A stretch of 64,000 nucleotides of DNA from Mytilus trossulus. Taxonomy: Eukaryota; Mollusca; Bivalvia; Mytilida; Mytilidae. Each line of letters starts with the position of its first letter. Positions within the stretch are counted from its first letter, which is position 1. Positions 12,135 to 23,649 of this stretch are shown one piece after another. The stretch spans positions 3,534,001 to 3,598,000 of the forward strand of contig NW_026963310.1 in assembly GCF_036588685.1 (NCBI RefSeq). The letters run 5' to 3'. The notes beneath the pieces were generated by a model. It was not told where the DNA came from, searched no databases, and saw nothing but the letters and a program-made list of their open reading frames with translations. The position numbers were made by a program, and so were the translations under genes.

Positions 12135-15100
12135 CTGAAATAGAAAAAAAATAACAGGGAATAAGGTAACTTATATTCTCATGTCTTGAGCATTGTGTCG
12201 TTGTCATGTTAAGATCAGTCAACTGCTTTGTATTATTAACATAATCATTAAAAACCGTTTTCAATGTACAACAAAATATACGCATAATTCTATTTAAAAA
12301 TGTGTTCAACTTTGAAAACATATGTCTTGCTCTTCAACGTTTACGGTCCTTATATATATTTGGCTTTTAAATTCAATTGGTTGAAACCGGTCACTATATG
12401 GTCGAAGTAAAAGATGATTTGAACTTTTACAGCACTGAGTCAATACCTCTTCTGGTAGAATATCAGTCCCAAAAGGAATAAAAAGCTCAGTAGTAAGAAC
12501 TTTGGTATCGACATGATTTATAACACACTATTTAAAATTCTCGTTCATATATATCGAAATTATACCGAATCTAAGATTTTAATATCCTCAGGCAAATTTA
12601 TCATTAGATGGATTTGGCTTTTTCTGTGCTTTTTGGTTTTATACTTCATCGACGTTTTTCCTGCTAATACATCATCTACTTTCAATTATCGGCTCTGAAA
12701 GTTTTTGGTGGAGGTGAGTGAAAATAAAATGCGTCGGATGCATATACTACGTATTGTTTTAATTTTTTTGGTATATATATATATATATACGTTGCTTGAT
12801 ATATATCGTTGACACATGCATGTTATAACTAAGAGAATGTTCAAACAAGAACGTTTTGACATTCGTTTTATTATTTTGTTTTTTTATCATAGCATGTATA
12901 ATATGACTATGGTCGTTGGTGTTCCGTTCTGAATGATTGTAAATCTGGGGTATTATCAATGTACATTACGATATGTATTTTTTGTCGGAACTTTAAAACG
13001 TGTTGATCTAGGTTTTTTTTTTATACTTTGAGCTTCCAGCAACATTGCTTACAATCATGAATCAAATATGTAGTATATATTGTATATGATCTGTTTATAC
13101 CTTTCCAAAAACATGTTTGTCATAGGGTGTAGTAAAAGTTAATTTTCTCGAACAAATGATCCTTATGTGCATTACAATAAAACATATGGTAAAACACTTC
13201 AAATTGTCATACGTTCCTTGATCATAAATGCCTAGCTGATGTCACCTTTTCATCAACCTTAGCAGGACTTTGCATTTTAGATCGAAATGATAGCTTTTAT
13301 GCATCATATAACAAACATTGATACTGGAAATAAAGGATAGTCCCCTCACTTCTGTAATATCATTTCACTTATATTAATTTAAAGTCTAACTAAAGTTTTA
13401 GTTGTAGACTTCAACTGAAACAATATACTGTCATAACTACATCTACATCATGTACAATAAGCTATACAGATATATACTTACACAGAAGTTTAACCGTTAA
13501 CTGATTACTTGAAAGTGACGAATTTAAATCTTCAACTAATTTAGCCACCACTGATCTATCTAGAGTATTTACCACCTATAAGAACAACTGTTTTTAGATC
13601 ACTGAAGCATATTATAATAACCTATTTCAAATTATGTCATTTTGACGTCCTTTGTAGCTCTTTGTAGCTATAGACGATATTAAGTCTAGTCATTGATTGA
13701 CTGAGACAGCAAGGTTTGCTTTCGTGTTTGATTTCTTTTTTCTAGTTGTCATTACGCATCTCCTTATATGTATATGTAAACGCTTGACTATTTAATTTTT
13801 TGAAAATCTGGTTTCTTAGCATAGAAAGGTCCAGTTTAATTTTAAACTTGGTGTCTTATTTGCATTTCTAAACAAATCATATGCAACAAAAAATTATAGA
13901 AAAAAATGAAAACACTGGGATCATTTAAAGTACTAAGTGAAATAAGAATATATTAATACATCAATAATACGAATAAATATAAACAAAGCAACTAGTAAAC
14001 CATTGCTAAAAATAGTAAGGAAAGGCAATACGCGTTTACATACTAGCATTTTATCTTTCTTTATTCTTATTTTCCCCCCTCATAAAAATCACAACTTACA
14101 TCTATCAGAAGTGGACTTTGTGATCTTTTCTCCAGAATATAATTTACATCTTGCATTTCAAGTTTAAATGATGACCAAGGTATTCTGAAATGAGGTTAAT
14201 ATAAGGCAATTATCGAGAATGATGTAATGTCAAATCACTTCACATAGCGTATAACCTATACTGTAAAAGTATCAGTATCAGCTGTGGAGCAGGATCTATG
14301 CACGCTTCATGAGCAACCGAGTTAATCCTGGCTTTGATTGAGGTTATGTGCATTTTGTTGCCTAGTTTTGTACCGGTTATCTTGTTGTATATTGTACACT
14401 TGTTTTACCCTTTATTCAATTTATTTGCGCCTCCTTTGAAAATAATGAGATTTCCTCAAAATTTTTGTGGTGACCTTCTGCCTCATTCAAATTCACTTTA
14501 CTTTGTTTATTACCACCTGCCTGTTTTGTTTTAAACCTTTCTTATTATAAAATATATTTACTGAATTTCTATTGACATTGACAACACCATTTATATGTAC
14601 ACACCTTTGTCTGGCGGACGCAATAGTATACCCACTAGGACTCAACATTTCACATGTTTGAAAACCACATCTTTTCTCGAACCTGATGTCTGCCATTAGT
14701 GCATTATTGCAATCTTTGCATTGTATTGCACACGCATTCTGAACTTCTCTCCCACCTGTACATTAAAATAAGATAGTTTTTATCAACCAAAAAATCAACT
14801 GGGAGATAACTCTTTAAACAATTATTTAAACATAAATTATTTATAAATATTAAAGTTATCAATGATAAAGTTTAGTGTTTGAAAAACTGCTATAGATCCA
14901 ACCATTTTTCAAATAAAACATGTAAAGTGTGTGGCTAAAAAGTTTTGAAATTTGCATATTCTTGTCAAAGGATCAAAATGAAAATACCATCCAAATTTAC
15001 GTAAGAAACAACAGTCAATCAGTGTATATCCATATGTATTAAATATGATGTTTGATAATATTATCAAGTATTACTGCGATTAAGATTTGCAAGTACCGAA

Positions 15101-18100
15101 TAGTAATATTTGATCGTGTAATGCAGGTACTTACCTGTTTTTATATACTTTTGATGCTTCTTAGGTGTATTTAGCTGTTTGTTTTATTATAAAACCGTTT
15201 TAGACGAATGTCGTTATAATACCGAGTTACATCATGTTAATTGTGAAACTATTATGCTCAGCGGAAAACTCGTGATCGCGATAAATGCTGTTCAAACATT
15301 TTGTGTAACTGTTGTGTCATGAAAGTTTTGCCTCCGGTTTATGTTCTAGAAAATGAATTGTTTATTTCGTCTTGAAACAATGGAAATAGCGAAACATTTT
15401 CATTTTTTTTCGATAATAACTTTTAACACGATGGTATCTATACTATTAAACGAGAAGACCTCATTTTGGGTGTCGCTTCTCTTCTTTCCACAATAAATTA
15501 ATTATCATGGCTCTGTGTCCTATGGGTACAGTACATAATCGCATGTGTCATCCATTCATATGATTATTCAGATTGAGTTACTTTGGGTGAAAAACGAGAA
15601 AAAAGACGTCCAGAAACGATTCCGTCATTGGGCGAAATTTTAAGTCAGATTAGACTTCCGGTTTGCGATTTTCTTTTTACTTTGAACATACATTAATACT
15701 ACGAATACAGTGTATTTTCTGTATTATATCCGTCATTGGACGAAATTTAAGTCAGATTAGACCTCCGGTTTGCGTTTTTCTTTTTAACTTTGAAACAAAT
15801 ACATTACTACGAATAAAGTGTATTTTCTGTTTGCTATCATAGGCGGTCACAGACTTTATTTAATAGAGAGGGTCTGAATAATATATCTATGACCGCTGTG
15901 GATCAAATATTAAACTGAGAATTGACTGTAAAAAGAAAATACACTTTCGGGTCGTCTGGAACGGGTGTTTTTAAGATCGAAATTTCAGGATTGACCATTT
16001 CGGGATCCGGGATTTCTTTTTTCGAGTTACGGGATGTCGAGATAATAAATTCAGAACCTCGGGATTTAGTTTTTTAAGCCCGGGATATTGGGATCAGGGA
16101 CCCCCACAGTGGCGGATCCAGAAATTTTCATACGCAGGGGCCCGTTGACTGCCTAAGAGGGGCCCGCTCCGGTCATGCTTCAGTGATTCCCTTTATGAGC
16201 AACCAATTATTTTCAAGAAAGGGGAACGGGCCCCCTAAATCTGCCTCTGCCCCGACCCCCCTTTAATGAATGTTCATAATATACAGATAAGCGCTAAAAT
16301 TATTCATGTGTCATTAAAATTAATAGCAAAAAAAAAGGATTTTTTTGTGGAAAAAGGAGGAGCCGGGCTAGAAAAACAATTTTCCTGTCCCAAATTACCT
16401 AAGACTTTTGATACCTTTTCTGAAATTCTGAAGTCACTAAATGTTTTACAATAAAAAGAAGATGTGGTATGGATGCCAATGAGACAGCTCTCCACAAGAG
16501 ACCAAAATGACACCGAAATTAACATTTAAAGGTCACCTTACGGCCTTCAACAATAAGCAAAAGCCGATACTGCATAGTCTGATATAAAAGGCCCCAAAAT
16601 GACAATGTAAAACAATTCAAATGAGAAAACTAACAGCCTTATTTATGTACAAAAAATGAACGAAAAACAAATATCACTGAACCACTGAATTACAGGCTCC
16701 TGACTGGAATGTTCATAATACATGTTCACTAAATGTATGTTCATAATGTAATTAATAGAAAACAAAAAATGGAAATTTTGGAAATAAAGGAGGAGGGTTA
16801 AAAAAAAACATTTTCCTGTCCCCAAGAACCTATGACTTTAGATACTTTTCCTGAAATTCTCAAGTCATTAAATCTTTTACAAAATTCTTCCTACAACACT
16901 TTACATCCTTTCAAATACGCTCTGAATGCCCGCGATTTCGCGGGTGTGTTCTAGTTTTATATATAAAAACATATATATCGCAATACATATTACCTTGTTC
17001 ATATGTAAATGTTATTGAGTGCTGTCGACCTGTGTTTGGTCCAATATCACATTTTCCTAAAATGAAAGAAATAAAAAAATCTAGTTTGAGCAATATTCAA
17101 CCTCATATTTATTTTTATTACTTTTTATTTACAATACCTAGTTTTTTTTCTATCTAGGCTATGCACTTTCAGGACGGATTCTATGTCCTTTTAAATGTCA
17201 TAAATCAAATATATGCCTTCTTAATTTCAGTAGGTTTTTATTATTGAAAATAAAATCGGCGCAAGAGAGTATCCCACTAAACCATTGATATACAACCTAC
17301 ACCTTTAAAACATGTTGTATTTCATGTACTTGGGAGTATCAATATACTCAATTCGATAAGTCTGCCTAAAATCAAATCATTTAAGAACCTATTCTGCGTA
17401 ATGTCTCTTGAAAGTCTGCATTTTTATTCCGGGTGCTGGATGTCTTGCTGTGGTGAAAATCAATCGGTTGCCATCGGTCGGGTTGTTGTCTCTTAAAATT
17501 ATTCCCCATTTCATTCGTAATTTTGTAGTAGAGTTAGATAAAGTTATGTTCATAGAAATAAATAGCATGTTATTTATACTTGCCAGACAAGATATTTCCT
17601 GAGGTTACTGAAAGAAATGCAAAAATGCAAAAGTTAAATCCCAACCAGACTAATTAAAGAAATTTTTACAACAAATGTTGATATACATCATTTGAGAAAA
17701 ATGAGATCAGAGTAGTCTTTTCCAATCAAACTAAAGAAAGTGATAGATTGGAACAGTTTTTGCCATAAATATTGATAATTAAGAAATAACGCATCTTTAG
17801 CAAACTGTAAAAATATTCAATTCCGAACATCATATTCAATTATTTCCGATTCCACCTTAGAAATGATTAAGCGGTGCAAATAATTAACGTCATCAATATT
17901 TGAACTTTGTGTCTCGTGTTGATGCATTAGCAATAAGTGGTATGGCATTTTATTATGACAAAGTAAATTTCAAGGGCGTAAATGGCATATTCAGCCCGTA
18001 ACGTAAGTATCTGTTCCTAAGGGATAAAAATCCAAAGGCGATGAGATTCACGCCTCCCATATTAAAACTTGGTTTAAGTGTGGTGTTGATATACATTTTG

Positions 18101-19184
18101 TATAAGCTTTAAATCATTGTTGATGCAAAGTAAATATCGGGGGCGGACACAACAAATCCGGCAATTTATTTGTTTTCCAGTCAAGAAGATCAGAACTACG
18201 GCAACCAAATTCGAACCTTTTTTTTTTAATCAGTAAGCATTGTGTTTAAGTTTCATAACAATTACTTGAAAACAATAATGTAGAGTGTAAACAATTTAAT
18301 GCAACATTTTAGAAATGAACATAAATCGAGAAGAATAAAAGGGATACGACCTAAATTCGACATAGATCAGCGGTTCGTGTTAATAAGCATCGTTTATAAC
18401 TGTCGTAAAATGTGGATAGGTGAATTTAGAGTCCGGAAATGGCAAAATACATCACTTTTATCTTTGATAAAGGCACAAAAATCACAAACAGTGTAAGTGA
18501 AGCAACCCAAAACTGAAACTTGATTCGTGGAGTATTTTCTATTCTAAAAGGACAAAGGCAGCATAACTTTTAAGATCGAATAGCTTAAATTGACAGGGAA
18601 TGCTTCTTGTTCCCGAAGTTGAACCCATTAGTATATAATATTAACGTAAAAGACGAAGAATATTGAATAAGTGAAATTCTTAAACGATATATAAAAAACA
18701 TTTGACAGATTTGGATGTGTTTAATTGAATACCTTTCTTTCGTTTACATCTTTTGACGGCTTGAGTTTCCAATTTGTGCATATGCTCATAAAATCGTTTA
18801 AAGACGTCACTTATACCATCTCACGTAATGTGGTAAATGATTCATGAAAACCATACGACGTGGATGTAGGATGTGAACAAGTAAAAACGAATCATGATGT
18901 TGCCTTTCAGGTATCATATAAATACAAAATTGAAAATGGAAATGGGGAATCTGTCAAGGGAACAACAACCAGACCAAAGAACAGACAACAGCAAAAGGCC
19001 ACCAATGGGTGTTCAATGCAGCAAAAAATATATTCTAATTTATCACGGGTGTGTACTCAAGACGTATGAATAACGTCATATTATAATTAAAAAGGCTCTT
19101 ACTTTCTCTGGTGTAGGTTATCTTGACAGTGTTCGTGATTCCTAGATTTCTGAATACTTCTGGTCTTCTCTGAATTCTCGACAT
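11926..19184 (-). CDS. cysteine-rich tail-anchored membrane protein, 6-exon model (227 aa)
   Basis: Model: 19184-19103, 17056-16994, 14755-14605, 14184-14100, 13575-13482, 12134-11926. Every junction is AG/GT, all phases match, and the 684 coding bases give 227 residues plus TAA. The first two exons contain similar stretches (VKITYTRE and SITFTYEQG). Residues about 55-80 hold clustered cysteines (CAIQCKDC, RCGFQTC). A low-complexity helical region follows, then a CxxC (KCSIC) and a 20-residue hydrophobic segment ending IAKEWL at the C terminus. No N-terminal signal peptide is visible, so a tail-anchored protein is inferred, unless an upstream exon supplies one. An in-frame TGA upstream of the ATG supports the start. 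I do not recognise the family and assign no function. Confidence 0.55.
12500..12760 (+). repeat. probable retroelement 3' end, decayed
   Basis: The stretch ending in aaaataaaatgcgtcggatgc resembles the 3' tails of mussel retroelements that end with 'gcgtc.gacgca'-like motifs. It lies in intron 5 of the minus-strand gene and a TA microsatellite follows at about 12773. Weak evidence. Confidence 0.25.
13482..13575 (-). CDS. exon 5 of cysteine-rich membrane protein
   Basis: 94 bases, acceptor CTTATAG, donor TGT|GTAAGT. Reads VVNTLDRSVVAKLVEDL and continues with a Ser/Asn-rich stretch, probably helical. Confidence 0.55.
14100..14184 (-). CDS. exon 4 of cysteine-rich membrane protein
   Basis: 85 bases, acceptor CATTTCAG, donor GAT|GTAAGT. 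Reads IPWSSFKLEMQDV and ends in SPLLID, phase 0 out. Confidence 0.55.
14262..14340 (+). repeat. relic of the Penelope-like 3' region
   Basis: gctgtggagcaggatctatg followed by an ..gagcaaccgag.. block matches the 3' flank of the reverse transcriptase at about 54360 (gtggagcaggatctgtttac). Decayed copy inside intron 3 of the minus-strand gene. Confidence 0.5.
14605..14755 (-). CDS. exon 3 of cysteine-rich membrane protein (Cys cluster)
   Basis: 151 bases, acceptor TGTACAG, donor AAG|GTGTGT. Carries the cysteine cluster CAIQCKDC and RCGFQTC. Confidence 0.55.
14797..15000. mobile_element. decayed core of MITE family T1
   Basis: ctgggagataactctttaaa and tgtttgaaaaactgctatag match the interior of the copies at 7621 and 24840. 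Both terminal inverted repeats are lost. Confidence 0.55.
15622..15835 (+). repeat. tandem duplication, 108-bp unit
   Basis: The unit starting ccgtcattgggcgaaat at 15622 recurs at 15730 (ccgtcattggacgaaat), and both continue with aagtcagattagac. Non-coding, in the intron between exons 2 and 3 of the minus-strand gene. Confidence 0.75.
16100..16262 (+). repeat. GTGGCGGATCC-type interspersed repeat
   Basis: Begins cagtggcggatccagaaat and ends in a C-rich run at about 16260. From memory this opening is common to an interspersed repeat of molluscs and other invertebrates. Much more GC-rich than the surroundings. Confidence 0.5.
16266..16890 (+). repeat. direct duplication of about 185 bp split by a family A repeat
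   Basis: 16266-16450 and about 16712-16890 share the same order of blocks (gttcataat, attaatagaaa, aaaggaggag, ttttcctgtccc, ctgaaattct, aagtca). A family A repeat (copy 2, 16451-16710, starting aaaaagaagatgtggtatgg) sits between them. The arrangement suggests insertion at the junction of a tandem duplication, or duplication around the insertion. Confidence 0.7.
16994..17056 (-). CDS. exon 2 of cysteine-rich membrane protein
   Basis: 63 bases, acceptor TTTTAG and donor AAG|GTAATA, phases 1 in and 1 out. Reads KCDIGPNTGRQHSITFTYEQ. Confidence 0.55.
17100..18925. other. intron 1 of the minus-strand membrane gene, nothing identified
   Basis: Apart from the repeat fragment that follows at 18930, I see no coding exon, long repeat or structured RNA here. 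Confidence 0.4.
18930..19035 (+). repeat. mussel repeat family C, partial copy
   Basis: gaaaatggaaatggggaatc, gaacagacaacagcaaaagg and gttcaatgcagcaaa match the start of the longer copies at 19850 and 30487. Confidence 0.6.
19103..19184 (-). CDS. exon 1 of cysteine-rich membrane protein
   Basis: ATG at 19184-19182, 27 codons plus one base, donor AAA|GTAAGA. It ends in the sequence VKITYTRE. An alternative ATG 36 bases upstream in another frame gives a 27-codon overlapping frame that stops, possibly a small upstream ORF. Confidence 0.5.
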
Positions 19185-19724
19185 CGATATACTAGTTCAT
19201 AATTGACATTGATGTCTGCCTTCATTGTAATTAACTATTACAAATATAAAAGGATTTAAATATTTAAAATGTGGTTATAAAACATTATATACAGATATTT
19301 ATCTCATGTGTATTATAATTGTTGAGTTCAAATATAAAATCAATCACTGCCAAAACTTCCTGATTGGTGTGTCCAATGAAAATCTTCAAATAACATGTTT
19401 CATTTTAAAGGGGATAAACTTTTTTAATAATAGGTCATAAACATTGATTTAAAGTCTAGCAGATTTTTAATTATTATTTTCTAATTGCCAAATTTTGAAC
19501 ATGTCGATAGCAGTATGTTGATGATTTTTTGTATCTTTTTAAAATCAATTATTTGATGCTGATCGATACAGCTTCCAGTAAGAATAAACAACAGGGTTGG
19601 AATACATATTTCTATCATTTAAGTTATGAATGTTATTGTCTGTGTTTGTGTGTGTTTCGGTCGCGTAGTGTTTTGCAATTTTTTAACATGGTCACAAAGC
19701 TAGAGGTTTAGCTATCCTTTAAAC

Positions 19725-19800
19725 AAGGATCAACCCACCATTTTTTCTTGAAATATCCTGCACCAAGTCAGGAATAGGACAGTTGTTCAAATAGTTTATT
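19725..19800 (+). repeat. fragment of repeat family G
   Basis: gatcaacccaccatttttt and ctgcaccaagtcaggaatag match the blocks 'caccattttctac ... ctgtaccaagtcaggaatat' of the copy at 32029. Confidence 0.55.
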
Positions 19801-19849
19801 TATATATTGTAATCGATTTATAACTGTTGAACACAGGTATACTACTTAT

Positions 19850-20280
19850 AATAAAATTGAAAATGGAAATAGAAAATGTGTCAAAGAGACAGACGTTAAC
19901 CCGACCATAGAACAGACAACAGCAGAAGCTCATCAACAGGTCTTCAATGCAGCGAGAAATTCCCGCACCCGGAGGCGTCCTTCAGCTGGCCTCTAAACAA
20001 ATATGTATACTATTTCTGTGATAATGAACGCCATACTAAACTCAAAATCTGACACAAGTCACTAAAATTTAAAGCAAACCAACAAGACTTACAAAGACCA
20101 GAGGCTCATGACTTTGGACAGGCGCAGAAATTGGCGGGTTTAAACATGTTTATGAAATCTCTACCCCCCTCCTATACCTCTAGCCAATGTTGAAAAGTAA
20201 AAGCATAACAATACGCACATTAAAATTCAGTTCAAGAGAAGTCCGAGTCTGATGTTGCCTTTATCAACCATTTAATCCAT
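19850..20280 (+). repeat. mussel repeat family C, copy 2
   Basis: Contains in order gaaaatggaaatagaaaat, gcacccggaggcgtccttc, cctctagccaatgtt and gagaagtccgagtctgat. The same series is found at 30487-31380. Non-coding; class unknown. Confidence 0.75.
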
Positions 20281-20599
20281 TGTAGAACTAACAAGGTAGA
20301 GACGTGGCTTGCATTGGTGAAGGGTGTTTTGTGTATTAGTACGTAATTGAATTTTCATAGTACACAGTTCCTTGAGAATAATATACCGGTAAAACATGGC
20401 TAGAGGTCTGAGTCACAAAAATTCTTTAACGGCATGAATAATTTGTATTCCTGTTGAAATTGATGGGGACTATACGGCGTTCAACAATAAGGAAAACAAA
20501 TAACGTATATCGTGATAGCAGTTGTTTTAACCTTATAATTCTATTCAGAAGACGATTGCATAAACACTGAACAGAAGCAAAATGGGTGCATCGGTTATA

Positions 20600-21111
20600 G
20601 TTAATACTTCAGTTTCATTATGTCTATCTCTTTCATATTCATTTGTTAAAATTTACTGTTTGAAATAGCATGAATTTTTCTATATAATAAGGATGTTCTT
20701 ATCCCGGACATAAAAACAATGCCGTATTTGGCAAAACCTTTTCAACTTTTGATCTTCAGTGCTGTACAACTTTGTACCTTTTTCACTTTCGATCTTTTAT
20801 ATCTGGGCGTTATGTATTCGTGTTTAGTTTTCTGTAATTAGTTAATACTTCAGTTTCTTTATGTATATCTCTTTCATATTCATTTGATAAAATTTACTGT
20901 TTGCAATAGCATGAATTGTTCTATATAATAAGAATGTTCTTATCCCGGGCATAAAAACAATGCCGTATTTGGCGAAACCTTTTCAACTTTTGATCTGCAG
21001 TGCTGTACAACTTTGTACTTTTTTCCCTTTCGATCTTTTATATCTGGGCGTCACTGGTGAGTCTTGTGTGGACAAGGCGCGTTTTTGGCGTATTGAATTT
21101 TAAACCTGATG
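20600..21111 (+). repeat. retroelement 3' tail (family E) with a 241-bp tandem duplication
   Basis: The unit beginning ttaatacttcagttt at 20600 is repeated at 20841 with a few per cent difference. Both contain atgccgtatttggc and aaccttttcaacttttgatc. The second copy continues into ctgggcgtcactggtgagtc and ggcgcgtttttggcgtat, the 3' end also seen at 54700-54900 and, inverted, at 40660-40800. Only the last unit keeps the real 3' end. Confidence 0.75.
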
Positions 21112-21660
21112 CTTTTTGTTATCTATTAATCATGTTTTTCTTTGTCTAATATGTTCTCCTATTTATTTGTATTGTAGTCCTGTAATATTATGTTGTTATT
21201 TCAATGTTATATTTAACTTTGCCTTTAAAGTGCGAGGTTTGGCATGCCACAAAACCAGGTTCAACCCACCACTTTTATTCCCCTTTAAAAGTGTCCTGTA
21301 CCAAGTCAGGAAGATGGCCATTGTTATATTATTGTTCGTTTCTGTGTGTGTTGCATTTTAACGTTGAGTCGTTTGTGTTTTCTCTTATTTTTGAGATATT
21401 GAGATAAGATGTGGCACAGTACTTGTCTATCCCAAATTCATGTATTTGGTTTTCATGTTATATTTGTTATTCTCGTGGTGTTTTGTCTGATGCTTGGTCC
21501 GTTTCTGTGTGTGTTGCGTTTCGGTGTTGTGTCGTTGTTCTCCTCTTATATTTAATGCGTTTCCCTCGGTTTTAGTTTGTTACCCCGATTTTGTTTTTTA
21601 TCCATGGATTTATGAGTTTTGAACAGCGGTATACTACTGTTGCCTTTATTTATAGGGAAC
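21112..21660 (+). repeat. repeat families G and F in tandem
   Basis: A family G block (aggttcaacccaccacttt, gtcctgtaccaagtcagg) lies at 21240-21330. Family F (ctcgtggtgttttgtctgat to gcggtatactactgttgcc) lies at 21455-21660 and matches 35225-35420 closely. Family F probably is the 3' end of a retroelement. No intact coding frame. Confidence 0.65.
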
Positions 21661-22054
21661 GATTGTTATGCATGCATCATCTGACATAAAAAAAAAATCC
21701 CCTTACAGTAAAATGTGTTGAGTTTTTCAATTGATTTGTATTGTTTGTTTTTATGTTGTACTGTTACACCACAATCCTAGAGTAAGGGAAGGTTAAGCGC
21801 TCATAAACATGTTTAACACTGTCACATTTTGTGTGCCTGTACCTAGACAATAAATGAAGTTCAGAGGTTGTCATTTTTTTATGTTTGTAGTATCTGTTTT
21901 TTTAAACCTTTTTGTTGTGAATTATACCGTTAGTTTTCCTAATTGAGTGTTTTCGTGTCGTGGACATTTATCGCAGACCATGCTGTTTCATCGTTAAAAG
22001 CCATATGGTTGCTTTCAATTGCTTACATCCACTTTATTTGATTAATAAAAAAAG
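21661..22054. other. no gene seen
   Basis: AT-rich spacer between repeats, without coding or structural signals I can support. Confidence 0.4.
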
Positions 22055-22265
22055 GAAAGAAAAACAAATACGTTAACCAGCAATATATGACACCGACGGA
22101 ATTACAGGCTCCTGACTTTGGACAGCCACATACATTCAGAATGGTGTAGGGTTGAACATGTAAGCAGGTACCCTACCCCTTTCTAACCTACGACAATGTT
22201 TTAACAGTTCAACATAAGAACGAACTATAAAATTCCTCATAGGGATTGAAATACAAATACATATA
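22055..22265 (+). repeat. mussel repeat family A, copy 3 (3' half)
   Basis: Contains gaattacaggctcctgactt, ggttgaacatgtaagc and acataagaacgaactataaa in the order seen in the 58858-59290 copy. The 5' half is missing. Confidence 0.65.
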
Positions 22266-23006
22266 AAAAAAACAAATGAACGGCACCTGGTACTTGTACA
22301 TCCCAACAACAAAAATATGCAAAGAAAAGGTCTAAAGTACTCGAAGTTACTGACAGGTAGTTCAAACCCTAAAAATAAATATATAACAAATAATTTATAT
22401 AAGACTAAACTATCAATCAGTTCATATTCGTTAACAGTAAAAAAAATATGACAAGGTTTAAGGGTCGACAGATTGTAGATCCATGAAAGTGTAAGTGTAT
22501 TTAACAATAATGTTTGGTTTGTATTTAACTTATTGACCACAAATTAAAACAGTACCCATGAAAACAATATTTAAAGATCTAATCACGTTTTGAAGTGGTT
22601 ACATTTAAGAATACGTTTATTTAAACGATCATAAACTTTACCAGGATTGTTTTTAATTTCCGGGCACGGTGCACAACATTTCCGTTAAAATGAAAAATCT
22701 CGTTTGAAATAAGTTTGCTATAGTTAAATCCTTACTTCAATACCACATTTTATATCTAGGGAAAAGTGTATTAAAAGTTTTAAAAATTTATTTATAAACA
22801 TTGTGATGATAATGAGACACACATACCCTGAAATCGATTCGGCTTTGAATAACTTGTATCCTTGAATACAAACATAGTTAGAATCGGTGTACAGTTTGTA
22901 CTCATTGGAGTACCAACTTAATTAAACGACAATGAACACAAATACTGATATCTAACAGTGCGCAGCTCAAAGTCAATTTGAGTTCGATATTTTTGTAATT
23001 TTACTT

Positions 23007-23012
23007 TTTATT
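23007..23012 (-). promoter_or_regulatory. candidate poly(A) signal of the ANK-ZU5-UPA-Death gene
   Basis: AATAAA on the minus strand about 350 bases beyond the stop codon. It lies within a family G-like repeat fragment, so it may be coincidental. It is the nearest canonical signal I found. Confidence 0.3.
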
Positions 23013-23362
23013 AATTGATATACCAACAACTTAATCAAACAATAAGAGTGTAATGCGTAAGCGGATATACACAATTTTGCGGTATACATTTACATACATA
23101 TATATTGTCTTTCCGCAATTCGTCTGAAATGTGGATTCAATTATGTTCCAAATGAATCAATACATAATATAACTAGAAGAATAACGCACCATTAATGTGA
23201 TCAGATAGTAAATACATAAGAAAGAATGGACTGAGAAGACGAAAAAATATATAAAGATGTATACTAAATAGAAGACAATCAACTAACTTAGTTGTTCTCT
23301 TATAATTATTACAATTATGTCATCATAGTAGACACATCTGTATAATTGTTTTTGAACGGTTG

Positions 23363-23649
23363 TTAATCTAAGTATTCCATGTTGCTTGAGAACGCTTCCT
23401 CGACATTATCTGCCTCTTCGTCTTTATCGATTGCTCTTAAAGCTTCTACAAGATTGTAAACTAGTCTTTCATTAGGCCGATTTGGTCTCCATGTCGGAAG
23501 TAGTCTTTCTCTTATTGTTCCTTCATTTCGTAACTTATCCATTCTGTTTGTAGAAATATTCAAATGTTGTCCAAGATTATAGCAGTTCTCTTCACTCAAG
23601 GTACTTACTATTCGTCGAATAGAATTCTTTCTAAGTACTGGAATGGTAC
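23363..23649 (-). CDS. exon 11, Death domain and stop
   Basis: 287 bases, acceptor TTATGCAG, stop TAA at 23365-23363. Encodes a six-helix Death-domain pattern from about RIVSTLSEENCYNLG to ADNVEEAF. Confidence 0.9.

Noticed and set aside
22136..22540. 134-codon minus-strand frame rich in Leu and Phe
   Set aside because: Covers repeat family A and AT-rich flank; hydrophobic composition comes from T-rich sequence.
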